Of a stretch of DNA of 64,000 nt, positions 18,544 to 26,484 are shown piece by piece. How positions within the stretch are numbered: position 1 is the stretch's first letter; each line of letters starts with the position of its first letter. The position numbers were made by a program, and so were the translations under genes. The notes under the pieces are model-generated. The model did no database searches. It was not told where the DNA came from and worked only from the letters and a program-made list of their open reading frames with translations. Source of the stretch: JAJZRJ01 sp040757055 (GTDB lineage: Bacteria > Desulfobacterota > Desulfobulbia > Desulfobulbales > Desulfurivibrionaceae); assembly GCA_040757055.1 (NCBI GenBank), contig JBFLXY010000001.1, positions 372,001-436,000 on the forward strand. The letters are read 5' to 3'.

Positions 18544-20393
18544 CGCTTCCCGCTCCCGGTCTCCGGACCGACGGCGGGAGCCGCCACCACCGAACAGCAG
18601 GTGGCCTTGAACCGGCGGATGCCCGGTTGACCGAATTCATCGGGATAGCGAATCGCCAGGCGGCGACTCAGGCACGCGTGCACCTCCTGGGCAGAGGCGC
18701 AGCCCAGCACCTCGGCCGCCAGCGCCTCGCATTCCTCGGCGGTGCTCTGGCGGATCATCCGCTTCACATAGGGAATGGCGTAGGGGTGCATGCTCAGCTC
18801 ATCGAGGCCCAACCCCAGCAGCACCGGCACCATGGCCAGATCGCCGGCCATCTCGCCGCACATGGCCACCGGAATCCCCGCCCCATGGCCCGCCTCCACC
18901 ACCTGCCGGATCATGCGCAACACCGCCGGGTGCAGCGGCTCGTACATGTGGGCCACCTGTTCGTTGCCGCGGTCGATGGCCAGGGCGTACTGGATGAGGT
19001 CGTTGGTGCCAATGCTGAAAAAATCGACCTCCCGTGCCAGCACGTCGGCCACCGACACCGCGCTCGGCACCTCGATCATGATGCCCACCGGCACCTGCGC
19101 CGCAAAGGGCACGCCTTCACGGCGCAGTTCCGCCTGCGCCGCAGCCATCAGTTCCCGGGCTCGCTGAATCTCGCACAGCGAGGTGATCATCGGAAACATG
19201 ATGCGCAGCCGGCCATACACCCCCGCCCGGAAAAGGGCGCGGAGCTGGGCGGTGAAGATCGCCGGCTCGCGCAGGGAAAAACGAATGGCACGGAGTCCCA
19301 GCGCCGGGTTGGTCTCGCTGGCCCAGCGGAGGCTGGCCGGAAACTTGTCGCCGCCGGCATCCAGGGTGCGGATGGTCACCGGAAAAGGCGACAGGCTGAT
19401 CAGCAATCCCCGGTAAAGGTCAAAAAGCTCTTCCTCGTCCGGCACGGTCTGGCGGTTCAGGTAAGAGTATTCGCTGCGGAAGAGTCCAATGCCGGTCGCT
19501 CCGTAGCCCACGGCCAGGGCCGCCTCCTCGCCCTTGCCGATGTTCGCCTCGATCCGCACCGCCAGTCCGTCGATGGTTTCGGCCGCCAGATGGGTGTAGG
19601 CCGCCACCTCCTCGCTGTAGCGCCGGTACCGCTGCTGGTACTCCCGGTAATAATCGAGCTGGTCCGGGGTGGGATGGAGCTGGAGCAGGCCGGTGCCGCC
19701 GTCGACCACGATGAGGTCGCCGGTGGCGGCGGTGCGGGTGATCTCCGCCGCCCCCACCACCGACGGGATGCCGAGGGTGCGGGCGACGATGGCGGAATGG
19801 GAGGTGGCGCCGCCCTGCTCGGCGACAAAGCCCAGCACCCGGCTGGTCTGCATCCGCAGGATCTCCTCGGGCGCAAAGTCGCGCGCCACCAGGATCACCT
19901 TTTCCTCCGCCCCGGCCCCTTCGTCCTCCTCCTGGTCGCCGAGCTGGCGGAAAATGCGCTCCGCCACCTGCTCGACGTCGTGGACCCTGGCCCGCAGGTA
20001 GGGGTCGTCGATGGCGGCAAAGGCCGCCCTGGTTTCATTCAGCGCCTTTTCCAGCGCCCACTCGGCGTCGATCCCCTGCTGCTCGATGGCGGCCAGGGTG
20101 CGGTCGAAGATCATCCGGTCCCGCAGCATCAGGAGGTGGGAGTCGATGATGGCGGCATAGCCGGCGAGCTGCTCGGCAAACTGCCGGCGGGCAGCGCGGA
20201 GCTGGTCCTCGGCCCGGTCCACCGCCGCCCGGAAGCGCTCCATCTCGGTGCCGACCCGGACCGGATCGAGCGTCACATGCTGGTGCCGATGGCCCTTGCG
20301 CCGTCCCAGCACGCGAATGCGGCCGATGATGATGCCCGGCGAGGCGCCGATGCCATAAATGGTCCTGGGTATGCGGTCGGTCGCGGGCTTCAT
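18531..20393 (-). CDS. ptsI: PTS enzyme I (PtsI)
   Basis: The 620-residue phosphotransferase takes phosphate from PEP and passes it to HPr. It starts with the enzyme I N-terminus IYGIGASPGIIIGR. The active-site His lies in GGATSHSAIVARTLG near residue 195, and the PEP-binding domain has TLDAGGDKFP, GTNDLIQYALAIDR and CGEMAGD. At the C-terminus there is an extension of about 40 residues, partly Cys-containing (RFKATCCSV, KRCCP), that is longer than in E. coli enzyme I (575 residues) and overlaps thiL. The HPr gene is about 100 bases upstream; no EII sugar transporter is visible. Confidence 0.95.
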   Translation of the reverse strand: MKPATDRIPRTIYGIGASPGIIIGRIRVLGRRKGHRHQHVTLDPVRVGTEMERFRAAVDRAEDQLRAARRQFAEQLAGYAAIIDSHLLMLRDRMIFDRTLAAIEQQGIDAEWALEKALNETRAAFAAIDDPYLRARVHDVEQVAERIFRQLGDQEEDEGAGAEEKVILVARDFAPEEILRMQTSRVLGFVAEQGGATSHSAIVARTLGIPSVVGAAEITRTAATGDLIVVDGGTGLLQLHPTPDQLDYYREYQQRYRRYSEEVAAYTHLAAETIDGLAVRIEANIGKGEEAALAVGYGATGIGLFRSEYSYLNRQTVPDEEELFDLYRGLLISLSPFPVTIRTLDAGGDKFPASLRWASETNPALGLRAIRFSLREPAIFTAQLRALFRAGVYGRLRIMFPMITSLCEIQRARELMAAAQAELRREGVPFAAQVPVGIMIEVPSAVSVADVLAREVDFFSIGTNDLIQYALAIDRGNEQVAHMYEPLHPAVLRMIRQVVEAGHGAGIPVAMCGEMAGDLAMVPVLLGLGLDELSMHPYAIPYVKRMIRQSTAEECEALAAEVLGCASAQEVHACLSRRLAIRYPDEFGQPGIRRFKATCCSVVAAPAVGPETGSGKRCCP

Positions 20394-20496
20394 TCCTGCC
20401 GGCCTCGCAAAAAGCCGCTCTGCCGGCGGTCCATTCTCCAACACCTGTTGTTTTCCCGTGCCCGCCCGCCGGGTTTCGATCTTTTTTGCGAGATCA

Positions 20497-20775
20497 TCAT
20501 TCTTCGTCGAACTTGTTGGCCACCAGCTGTTCCAGGGCGTCCATGGCAGCACGGGCATCCCGCCCCTCGATGCGGATGGTCACCGGCGTACCCTGGACGC
20601 AGGCCAGGGTCAGCACATCGAGGATGCTCTTGCAGTCCACCGCCTCGCCTTCCCGTATCAAGCGCACATCCGCCTCGAAACGCCGGGCGGTTTCCACCAG
20701 CCGGGCCGAGGTACGACCGTGCAGGCCATAGCGGTTGCCGATGCGGAACTCCTTTTCCATCACCTCGTCAGCCAT
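20497..20775 (-). CDS. ptsH: HPr-family phosphocarrier with an unusual active-site loop
   Basis: The 92-residue protein precedes ptsI. The phospho-acceptor His19 lies in YGLHGRTSARLV; most HPr proteins have HARP(A/S), so Ala and Pro are replaced by Gly and Thr. The second region CKSILDVLTLAC keeps a Ser in the regulatory Ser46 place, and the C-terminal DALEQLV helix is normal. Start choice is between ATG at 20775 and an in-frame ATG at 20760; the first gives a short acidic lead. Without an EII it may serve nitrogen-PTS-like regulation rather than sugar uptake. Confidence 0.85.
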   Translation of the reverse strand: MADEVMEKEFRIGNRYGLHGRTSARLVETARRFEADVRLIREGEAVDCKSILDVLTLACVQGTPVTIRIEGRDARAAMDALEQLVANKFDEE

Positions 20776-20886
20776 ACCTCGCTCCGGCCCGCCGCCCCGA
20801 TCCTGCCGGCGCACCCTTCTCCCTGTAAAGTTTTCCCCTTTCCCTGCCGATACAGTAACCAAAGACCAGGGGGAAAGGATTCCGCC

Positions 20887-21060
20887 ATGCAAACCATCTG
20901 CTGCATCTGCCACAGGACCAAGAGCGACAACCGCTGGATCCGCTCGGCTCAGTCGCGGGCCAAGAAGGTCTCCCACGGTTACTGCCCCAGCTGCTACCGC
21001 CAGCTGATGGAACAGGTGCACAGCTATTTCGCCAACCGCCTGCTCCAGGCGGATTCCTGA
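20887..21060 (+). CDS. Small zinc-finger-like protein, 57 residues
   Basis: The protein starts MQTICCICHRTKSDNRW and has a second pair in YCPSCYRQLMEQVH, giving a CxxC-x(30)-CxxC arrangement that should bind one zinc. Between the pairs is a basic helix (SRAKKVSHG). GGGAAAGGA lies before the ATG. It reads divergently from the ptsH operon. I do not know a function; similar tiny zinc ribbons occur widely and are uncharacterised. Confidence 0.75.
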   Translation: MQTICCICHRTKSDNRWIRSAQSRAKKVSHGYCPSCYRQLMEQVHSYFANRLLQADS

Positions 21061-21158
21061 ACCACCGGCCGGCCCGCTGCCGGCGGCCCCAGGCTCGTGA
21101 AGCGGCCTTTTTGCCGGCCCGCGGCAGGCAGGGCGCAGCACCTTGTGCAAAAGCTCCC

Positions 21159-21539
21159 TTATTTGATCACCTTCAGCACCGGTCTTTTCGACGCCTTTTT
21201 CGCCAGCGGCGTCGGCCGGTCCACGTGGGGCGACCAGCCCTCGAAGGCCACCGCCTTGACAAACCGTTTCTCCCCGCCCATGGTGAATATCTCCTGGCCG
21301 GTGAACTGGGGCTCCCGCAGGGTCCACACCACCTGCTTCGGCGGCACGGTGAGCAGCTGCATGGTGAGATGCCACCACTCGTCGCGCTTGGCCACATCCC
21401 GCTCGATTTTGCTCACCACGGCGTAGAGCAGATGGTCGGCCACAACCAGCACGATATCCCCCGGCACGGTGGTCTCCTTGAACGGCATGATGTTCTTGAG
21501 ATCACGCACGATCTTTTCCACGTCGAAATCATGTTCCAT
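21159..21539 (-). CDS. Hypothetical protein, 126 residues
   Basis: I chose the ATG at 21539 (MEHDFDVEKIVRDLKNIMPF); the longer upstream frame runs through promoter-like DNA. The protein is soluble, mixed alpha/beta, and ends with a basic tail (KKASKRPVLKVIK). Segments such as GDIVLVVADHLLYAVVSKIERD and EWWHLTMQLLTVPP are conserved-looking but I cannot assign a family. It stands back-to-back with rpoE and converges on the 57-residue zinc protein. The bases from 21540 to 21796 between it and the rpoE promoter hold nothing else I recognise. Confidence 0.6.
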   Translation of the reverse strand: MEHDFDVEKIVRDLKNIMPFKETTVPGDIVLVVADHLLYAVVSKIERDVAKRDEWWHLTMQLLTVPPKQVVWTLREPQFTGQEIFTMGGEKRFVKAVAFEGWSPHVDRPTPLAKKASKRPVLKVIK

Positions 21540-21796
21540 GAACTTTCGCCCCTGCTGGGAGAGAAAGCGGCAAGCGCCCCCCGCGCCGCCACCCTCGATA
21601 CCTGCCAAGGTACCACACCGCTCCCCGACGGCGCAACAGCAAGGCGGCCCCGCCCAGCGGGCCATGCTTTTTTCCCCGTGGCCACATGCCGCCTTTTGCG
21701 GTATGAAGTGTATGGGTCCGCAACCGCACCGGCCAATGAGCGTGCCTCTCCCCAGGGGCAGCGCGGCCGCCGGACCACAGAAAAAAAACCGATGGT

Positions 21797-21821
21797 GGAA
21801 CCTTTTTCGTTTCGTCCTGTC
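21797..21821 (+). promoter_or_regulatory. ECF sigma-E-type promoter of rpoE (autoregulation)
   Basis: GGAACC, 16 bases beginning TTTTT, then GTC (GTCATTA), about 40 bases before the rpoE start. Two further plus-strand promoters in the window share both elements and the spacing. Confidence 0.75.
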
Positions 21822-21862
21822 ATTACGATTGGACGCCATCGGCAAGAACAGCGCATGAGCCG

Positions 21863-22435
21863 ATGAGCGAACACGATGTGGCCGGCCTAGTCCGCGCCCT
21901 GCGCCAGGGCGACAACCAGGCATTCAACCAGCTGGTCCGGATCTACCAGGCCAGGATATGGAATCTGACGCGTACCTACGTCAAGGACGAGGAGGAGGCC
22001 AAGGATCTCAGCCAGGACATCTTTGTCACGGCCTACCGTTCCCTTGGGCATCTGCGCGACGATGCCAAGTTCGGGGCCTGGCTCTACCAGCTGGCCCTCA
22101 ACCATTGCCGCAACCGCTACAAACGCCTCAAGCGGCGGGGGTTTTTCAGCAACCTCTCCCTGGACGATCCGGACAACCCGATCCCGCTCAGCCAGGGTGA
22201 GACTCCGGAGCGCCAGCTGGAGCGCCGGAACGTGAACGAGGCGGTGCGCAACGCCATTGCCGCCATGCCGGAAACCGAAAAGGAGATTCTGCTGCTGCGC
22301 GATCTCCAGGAACTCTCCTACGAGGAGATCAGCGCCATTCTCGGCATCCCGCTGGGCACGGTCAAGTCCAAGCTCAACCGGGCCCGGCTGGCGTTAAAGG
22401 AACGGCTCAAAAAAATGCTGGAGTACCAACCATGA
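21863..22435 (+). CDS. rpoE: RpoE-like ECF sigma factor
   Basis: The 190-residue protein has sigma region 2 (DNQAFNQLVRIYQARIWNLT, then DEEEAKDLSQDIFVTAYRSL) and region 4 (LLRDLQELSYEEISAILGIPLGTVKSKLNRAR), joined by a linker. It is of the RpoE/AlgU group that responds to envelope stress. The next gene overlaps by four bases and encodes a zinc-finger anti-sigma factor; degP follows, the layout seen in rpoE/algU-mucD systems. A matching ECF promoter stands before it, so positive autoregulation is expected. Confidence 0.95.
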   Translation: MSEHDVAGLVRALRQGDNQAFNQLVRIYQARIWNLTRTYVKDEEEAKDLSQDIFVTAYRSLGHLRDDAKFGAWLYQLALNHCRNRYKRLKRRGFFSNLSLDDPDNPIPLSQGETPERQLERRNVNEAVRNAIAAMPETEKEILLLRDLQELSYEEISAILGIPLGTVKSKLNRARLALKERLKKMLEYQP

Positions 22436-23196
22436 GGGAATGCAGCGAACATCAGGCTTGTTTCACGGCCCACCTCGACGGGGAGCTGACCCCGGCGGAA
22501 CGGCACGACCTGGAGGCCCACCTGGCCTCCTGCCCCCGCTGCGCCGATGAATGGCGCCTTTTTACCCTGACCCTCGGCCATTTTGCAGCCCTGCGGCACA
22601 CGCCGCCGCCTCCCGATCTGCTGCCCGGCATCCACGCCAAGCTGGAGCGCCCGCCGTTCTGGGCCCGTCTCCGTGATCTCGCCGCCGGGCTCGACTTCTC
22701 CATGTCGCTGCCCGCCGCCGCCGCCACTGTGGCCGTGGCCATGGCCGTGGGCTTCTTTTTCAAGATGCACCTCCAGCCCCTGGAACTCCCGGGCCAGGTC
22801 GCCCAGACAGCCAGCCGCCGGGCTCCCGCCATGATCATTCCCGATTCGCGGCTGACCACGGTGAATGGGCACCCAGGCCCGGCCCTGCCGCAGGCCAGGG
22901 CCGCCCATCCCCCCATGGTGCCGGAACTGGACGACCTCCATCCCGACATCTTCATCACGGTGCAGGCCGAAACGCCCCATGATCTCCCCCTGCTCCAGCA
23001 GGCGATGGAGGAGCGCCACCTCGCGCCCTATGCCGCCAGCCCCCACGTCATCCGGCTCCGCCTCCCGCCCGACGATCTGCCGCTCCTGCGCGAGGCGCTG
23101 GGCAACCGGCAGATGGTGGTCTTTCCGCCGGAAACCGTCATCTCCGGCTATCCCCACCACAAGGACTCGCTGCTGGTGGCCATCCGCCTGCAATGA
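22432..23196 (+). CDS. Zinc-finger anti-sigma factor (membrane-bound)
   Basis: The 254-residue protein begins with a zf-HC2 anti-sigma domain: Cys4 and His7, then HLDGELTPAERHDLEAHLASCPRC, the HxxxCxxC zinc motif that grips the sigma factor. A single transmembrane helix follows near residues 90-108 (MSLPAAAATVAVAMAVGFFF). The periplasmic part of about 140 residues, with repeated blocks (LPLLQQAMEERHL and LPLLREALGNRQM), would sense or be cut under stress. It overlaps rpoE by four bases. The sensor half is not MucB or RseB. Confidence 0.88.
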   Translation: MRECSEHQACFTAHLDGELTPAERHDLEAHLASCPRCADEWRLFTLTLGHFAALRHTPPPPDLLPGIHAKLERPPFWARLRDLAAGLDFSMSLPAAAATVAVAMAVGFFFKMHLQPLELPGQVAQTASRRAPAMIIPDSRLTTVNGHPGPALPQARAAHPPMVPELDDLHPDIFITVQAETPHDLPLLQQAMEERHLAPYAASPHVIRLRLPPDDLPLLREALGNRQMVVFPPETVISGYPHHKDSLLVAIRLQ

Positions 23197-23313
23197 AAAT
23201 GGACCGCCCACGAGCGGGGGAGCCTTACGCCGGGGCGTTCACCCTCAGGAAACGCCCCGCAACCGGCGGAATCCTCAGCGGTTGCGGCGCGATGCAAAAA
23301 AAATGGTTTGGCC

Positions 23314-23338
23314 GGAACCTTTTGCCTCCGCCGTGGTC
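23314..23338 (+). promoter_or_regulatory. ECF sigma-E-type promoter upstream of degP
   Basis: GGAACC, 16 bases beginning TTTT, then GTC (GTCTTTA): same elements and spacing as before rpoE. Just upstream are two hairpins without T runs (arms GGGGCGTT/AACGCCCC and CCGCAACCG/CGGTTGCGG, 23236-23283), which may close the anti-sigma transcript. Confidence 0.7.
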
Positions 23339-23466
23339 TTTAAAAACGGTGCGAACACGGATCGCATCCTCTCTTCCTTCCCCTTCTTCCCGGAAGGGCC
23401 CCTCGGGACCGCCTCGCTTGCCCGGCGTGGCGGTCCCATCTTTTTGTCCATCCGGCACCGCGCATC

Positions 23467-23494
23467 TTGACAAAGTTTTTCCCGACCCTAAAGT
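23467..23494 (+). promoter_or_regulatory. Second, sigma-70-like promoter for degP
   Basis: TTGACA, 16 bases, TAAAGT, about 95 bases before the degP start. The start site would be at about 23501, immediately before the phased repeats. Confidence 0.6.
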
Positions 23495-23507
23495 GAGCAC
23501 ATGACAC

Positions 23508-23570
23508 CTGTTGAGAAAATGGTACCATGCTGTTGATTCGCTGTTGATAACCTGTTGCCCTATTGTTGAC
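23508..23570. promoter_or_regulatory. 11-bp-phased direct repeats before degP
   Basis: TGTTG occurs with starts at 23509, 23531, 23542, 23553 and 23564, that is at 22, 11, 11 and 11 bases. Most copies are CTGTTGA with a four-base spacer, the geometry of PhoB/OmpR-family binding sites. The vacant slot at 23520 reads TGGTAC, a degenerate copy. The array ends just before the ribosome site. Confidence 0.65.
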
Positions 23571-23587
23571 TGAAGGAGTGTGACCCC

Positions 23588-25033
23588 ATGCAGAACCCGA
23601 TCCCACGAAACATCCTGCGCCTCGCCGCCGCCTTCCTCTTTCTCCTGGCAGGCCTCGGCCATGCCGTTGCCGCCCCCGCCCCCCGTCCCATGGCCGGGGC
23701 CCCGGATTCCTTCGCCGATCTGGCCGACCGCCTGAGCCCCACCGTGGTGAACATCTACACCACCCAGACCGTCAAGGTGCAGCGCTCGCCCCACGATTTC
23801 TTCTTCCAGGACGAAAACATGCCGGAGATGTTTCGCCACTTTTTCGGTCCGCAGGCGCCCTTCGGCAACCAGACGCCGCAGCGGGACCTGAAGCGCACCA
23901 GCCTGGGCTCCGGCGTCATCTCGTCGGCGGACGGCTACATCATCACCAACAACCATGTGGTGGAGAATGCCGACGCCATCAGCGTCCGGCTCACCACCTC
24001 CGAGGAGTACGACGCCAAGATTATCGGCCGCGACCCCAAGACCGACCTGGCCCTGATCAAGATCGAGCCCAAGAGCCCGCTGCCGGCCGTGACCTTCGGC
24101 GACTCGGAAAAACTGCGGGTGGGTGACTGGGTGGTGGCCATCGGCAACCCCTTTGGCTTCGAGCAGACGGTGACCGCCGGCATTGTCAGCGGCAAGGGCC
24201 GCTCTTTGGGCAGCGGGCCCTATGAAAACTTCATCCAGACCGACGCCTCCATCAACCCCGGCAACTCCGGCGGGCCGCTCTTCAATCTCAACGGCGAGAT
24301 GGTGGGCATCAATACCGCGATCTACAGCCGCAGCGGCGGCAACATCGGCATCGGCTTCGCCATCCCGGTCAACACCGCCAGGAATGTCATCAGCCAGCTC
24401 AAGGAACATGGCGCGGTGGTGCGGGGCTGGCTCGGGGTCATGATCCAGCAGGTCACGCCGGAACTGGCCAAGCAGTTCCAGCTCGACCGGCCGGTCGGTG
24501 CCCTGGTGGGCGAGGTTTCGCCGGGCGGTCCGGCCGACAGGGCCGGAATCAAACAGGGCGACGTCATCGTCCGCTATAACGGCAAGGAGATATCCCAGGT
24601 GAACTCCCTGCCCACCTTGGTTTCCCAGACCCCGGTGGGCAGCCGGGCCACGGTGGTGCTGATTCGGGGCGGCAAGGAAAGGACCGTGACCGTCACCATC
24701 GCCAAGCTCGACGAGGAACAGGTGGCGTCCGGGAACGGGGATCAGACCAGCCAGGAACTCGGCATGAGCGTCCAGGACCTCACCCCGGATCTCGCCAAGA
24801 CGCTGGGCATCAAGGAAAAGAGCGGAGTGCTGGTGGTCAATGTGGAGCCGGGCTCTCCCGCCGCCGACAAAGGGCTGCGCCGCGGCGACCTGATCCTCGA
24901 GGTGAACCGGAAACCGGTCAGGACGGTGGCGGAATTCGCCAAGGCCCTGGCCGCCGGCAAGAAGCAGAACAGCCTGCTTCTGCTGATGAAACGTAACGGC
25001 CACACTCGCTACGTGGCCATCCGCCTCAAATAA
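23588..25033 (+). CDS. degP: DegP/DegQ-type periplasmic serine protease (HtrA)
   Basis: The 481-residue protease and chaperone degrades misfolded envelope proteins. An N-terminal signal peptide of about 29 residues (LRLAAAFLFLLAGLGHAVA) sends it to the periplasm. The catalytic triad is His in TNNHVVENA near 120, Asp in KTDLALIKI near 152 and Ser in PGNSGGPL near 227. Two PDZ domains follow (about 275-360 and 385-475). It lies after rpoE and its anti-sigma factor behind a sigma-E-type and a sigma-70-like promoter. A lipoprotein gene follows within 30 bases. Confidence 0.95.
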   Translation: MQNPIPRNILRLAAAFLFLLAGLGHAVAAPAPRPMAGAPDSFADLADRLSPTVVNIYTTQTVKVQRSPHDFFFQDENMPEMFRHFFGPQAPFGNQTPQRDLKRTSLGSGVISSADGYIITNNHVVENADAISVRLTTSEEYDAKIIGRDPKTDLALIKIEPKSPLPAVTFGDSEKLRVGDWVVAIGNPFGFEQTVTAGIVSGKGRSLGSGPYENFIQTDASINPGNSGGPLFNLNGEMVGINTAIYSRSGGNIGIGFAIPVNTARNVISQLKEHGAVVRGWLGVMIQQVTPELAKQFQLDRPVGALVGEVSPGGPADRAGIKQGDVIVRYNGKEISQVNSLPTLVSQTPVGSRATVVLIRGGKERTVTVTIAKLDEEQVASGNGDQTSQELGMSVQDLTPDLAKTLGIKEKSGVLVVNVEPGSPAADKGLRRGDLILEVNRKPVRTVAEFAKALAAGKKQNSLLLLMKRNGHTRYVAIRLK

Positions 25034-25059
25034 GCCCGGACCACAAGGAGGAACAAGCC

Positions 25060-25812
25060 ATGACACGGTTACGGAACGCATTCCGCCAACGCTGGCCAGG
25101 CCTGCTGGTCGCCCTGAGTCTCAGTCTGCTGCTGGCCGCCTGCACTTACAAGGACCGGGTGGCGCCGCTCAACCTGCCGGACGCCGCCCGCGGCGTCACG
25201 GTGGCCGGCGGCCTCAGGATCTCGGCCGAGGCGTTCACAGACGCGAAGAAGGCGGAGCAGACCTTCGGCTTCAACGCCCACGGCGCAGGCCTCCTGCCGG
25301 TGCAGGTCACCTTCCAGAACGACAGCCCGGAAACCGCCTACGTCAATGTGGAGCAGACCTTCCTCATCGACCTGAACAACAAGGCATGGCCGATCCTCTC
25401 CCTGGAAAAGACCTATCAGCGGACCAAGGGACACGTGGATATCGGCGAGACCGCCAAGGAGACCGGCAAGCCGGCCCTGCTCCTCGGCGCGGCCGGTGCC
25501 ATCGCCGGCGCGGCCATCGGCATCGTGACCGGAGAGAACGTCGGCGAGGCGGCGGGCAAGGGGGCGGTGCTCGGCGCGGCCGCCGGCGCCATTCTGGGCG
25601 GGGCCAAGGGGTACGCCACCGGCGGCGAGAAGATCCGCGAGGATCTGGCCGCAAAAAGCCTTTCCGGCGGGCCGATCCTGCCGAACCAGATCGCCTACGG
25701 CGTGCTCTTCTTCCCGGGCATGGGAACAGACGAGGCGCAGGGCGCCACGGAGTTGCGGCTGGCCATCACCATCAACAAACAGACCCAGATCGTCCGCCTG
25801 CCGCTGCGGTAA
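25060..25812 (+). CDS. Lipoprotein with a glycine-zipper segment
   Basis: The 250-residue protein has a signal peptide and lipobox LLAAC with the lipidated Cys at residue 28. A beta-rich part with FNAHGAGLLPVQVTFQNDS follows, then a Gly/Ala-rich hydrophobic region (LLLGAAGAIAGAAIGIVTG, then GAAAGAILGGAKGYATGG) of glycine-zipper type that may insert into a membrane. It follows degP with AAGGAGG before the ATG and is probably co-transcribed as an envelope-stress gene. No family with a known role could be assigned. It converges on trpF with a 21-base gap. Confidence 0.8.
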   Translation: MTRLRNAFRQRWPGLLVALSLSLLLAACTYKDRVAPLNLPDAARGVTVAGGLRISAEAFTDAKKAEQTFGFNAHGAGLLPVQVTFQNDSPETAYVNVEQTFLIDLNNKAWPILSLEKTYQRTKGHVDIGETAKETGKPALLLGAAGAIAGAAIGIVTGENVGEAAGKGAVLGAAAGAILGGAKGYATGGEKIREDLAAKSLSGGPILPNQIAYGVLFFPGMGTDEAQGATELRLAITINKQTQIVRLPLR

Positions 25813-25833
25813 GACAGGCTGCCGTGCGGAGTG

Positions 25834-26481
25834 TCAGGCGCCGCTGTTGGTGGCGTCGGCCTGCCGCACGGCATCCACCACCTGGCGCACCTTGGCAATA
25901 TCCTTGCGGCCGGGAGCGACTTCCACCCCCGAATTGCAGTCCACGGCAAAAGGCCGGACGGCGCGGACCGCCTGGCCGACATTGGCCGGGGTGAGCCCGC
26001 CGGCCAGAATGACCGGTCCGGGCGGCACCAGCCGCTCGATGAGCTGCCAGTCGAAGGTCTGGCCGGTACCGCCGGCCAGCTTCTCGTGGAAGGCATCGAG
26101 AAGGAAACCGTTGACCACCTCCCCGTAGAGCGCCAGTTCCTCGGGGTTGGTGTGGGGGCCGACACGGAAGGCCTTCAACACCCGGCAGCCCATCTCCCGG
26201 CAGTAGGCCGGGGTCTCGGCGCCGTGGAGCTGGACCAGGGTGAGGCCGCAGTACTGGACGATGTCCTGCACCACGCTCGCCTCTTCGTTGACAAAAACCC
26301 CCACCGCATCGACAAAGGGCGGCAGCCGCCGGATGATGTCGCGGGCCTTTTCCGGCTGGATGTAGCGCGGGCTCTCCTCGGCAAAGATGAAGCCCACGGC
26401 GTCCACCCCGGCCGCCACCACCGCGGCGACCTCCTCCTTCGCGGTCATTCCGCAGATCTTGATCCGGGTGCGCACCGCCAT
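25834..26481 (-). CDS. trpF: TrpF, phosphoribosylanthranilate isomerase
   Basis: The 215-residue TIM barrel isomerises phosphoribosylanthranilate in tryptophan synthesis. It starts with the signature RIKICGMT containing the catalytic Cys, shows GFIFAEESPRYI, a catalytic-type Asp in FLLDAFHEKLAGGTGQTFDW, and ends with the phosphate-binding ILAGGLTPANV and VDCNSGVE motifs. It is the last gene of the trp operon here; trpB and trpA do not follow, and a convergent lipoprotein gene lies 21 bases on. Confidence 0.96.
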   Translation of the reverse strand: MAVRTRIKICGMTAKEEVAAVVAAGVDAVGFIFAEESPRYIQPEKARDIIRRLPPFVDAVGVFVNEEASVVQDIVQYCGLTLVQLHGAETPAYCREMGCRVLKAFRVGPHTNPEELALYGEVVNGFLLDAFHEKLAGGTGQTFDWQLIERLVPPGPVILAGGLTPANVGQAVRAVRPFAVDCNSGVEVAPGRKDIAKVRQVVDAVRQADATNSGA

Positions 26482-26484
26482 GGG

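Noticed and set aside
25385..25434. Frames inside the lipoprotein and other genes with long alternate-frame translations
   Set aside because: High-GC coding DNA keeps several frames open; they have Arg/Ala/Pro-rich compositions and no ribosome sites.
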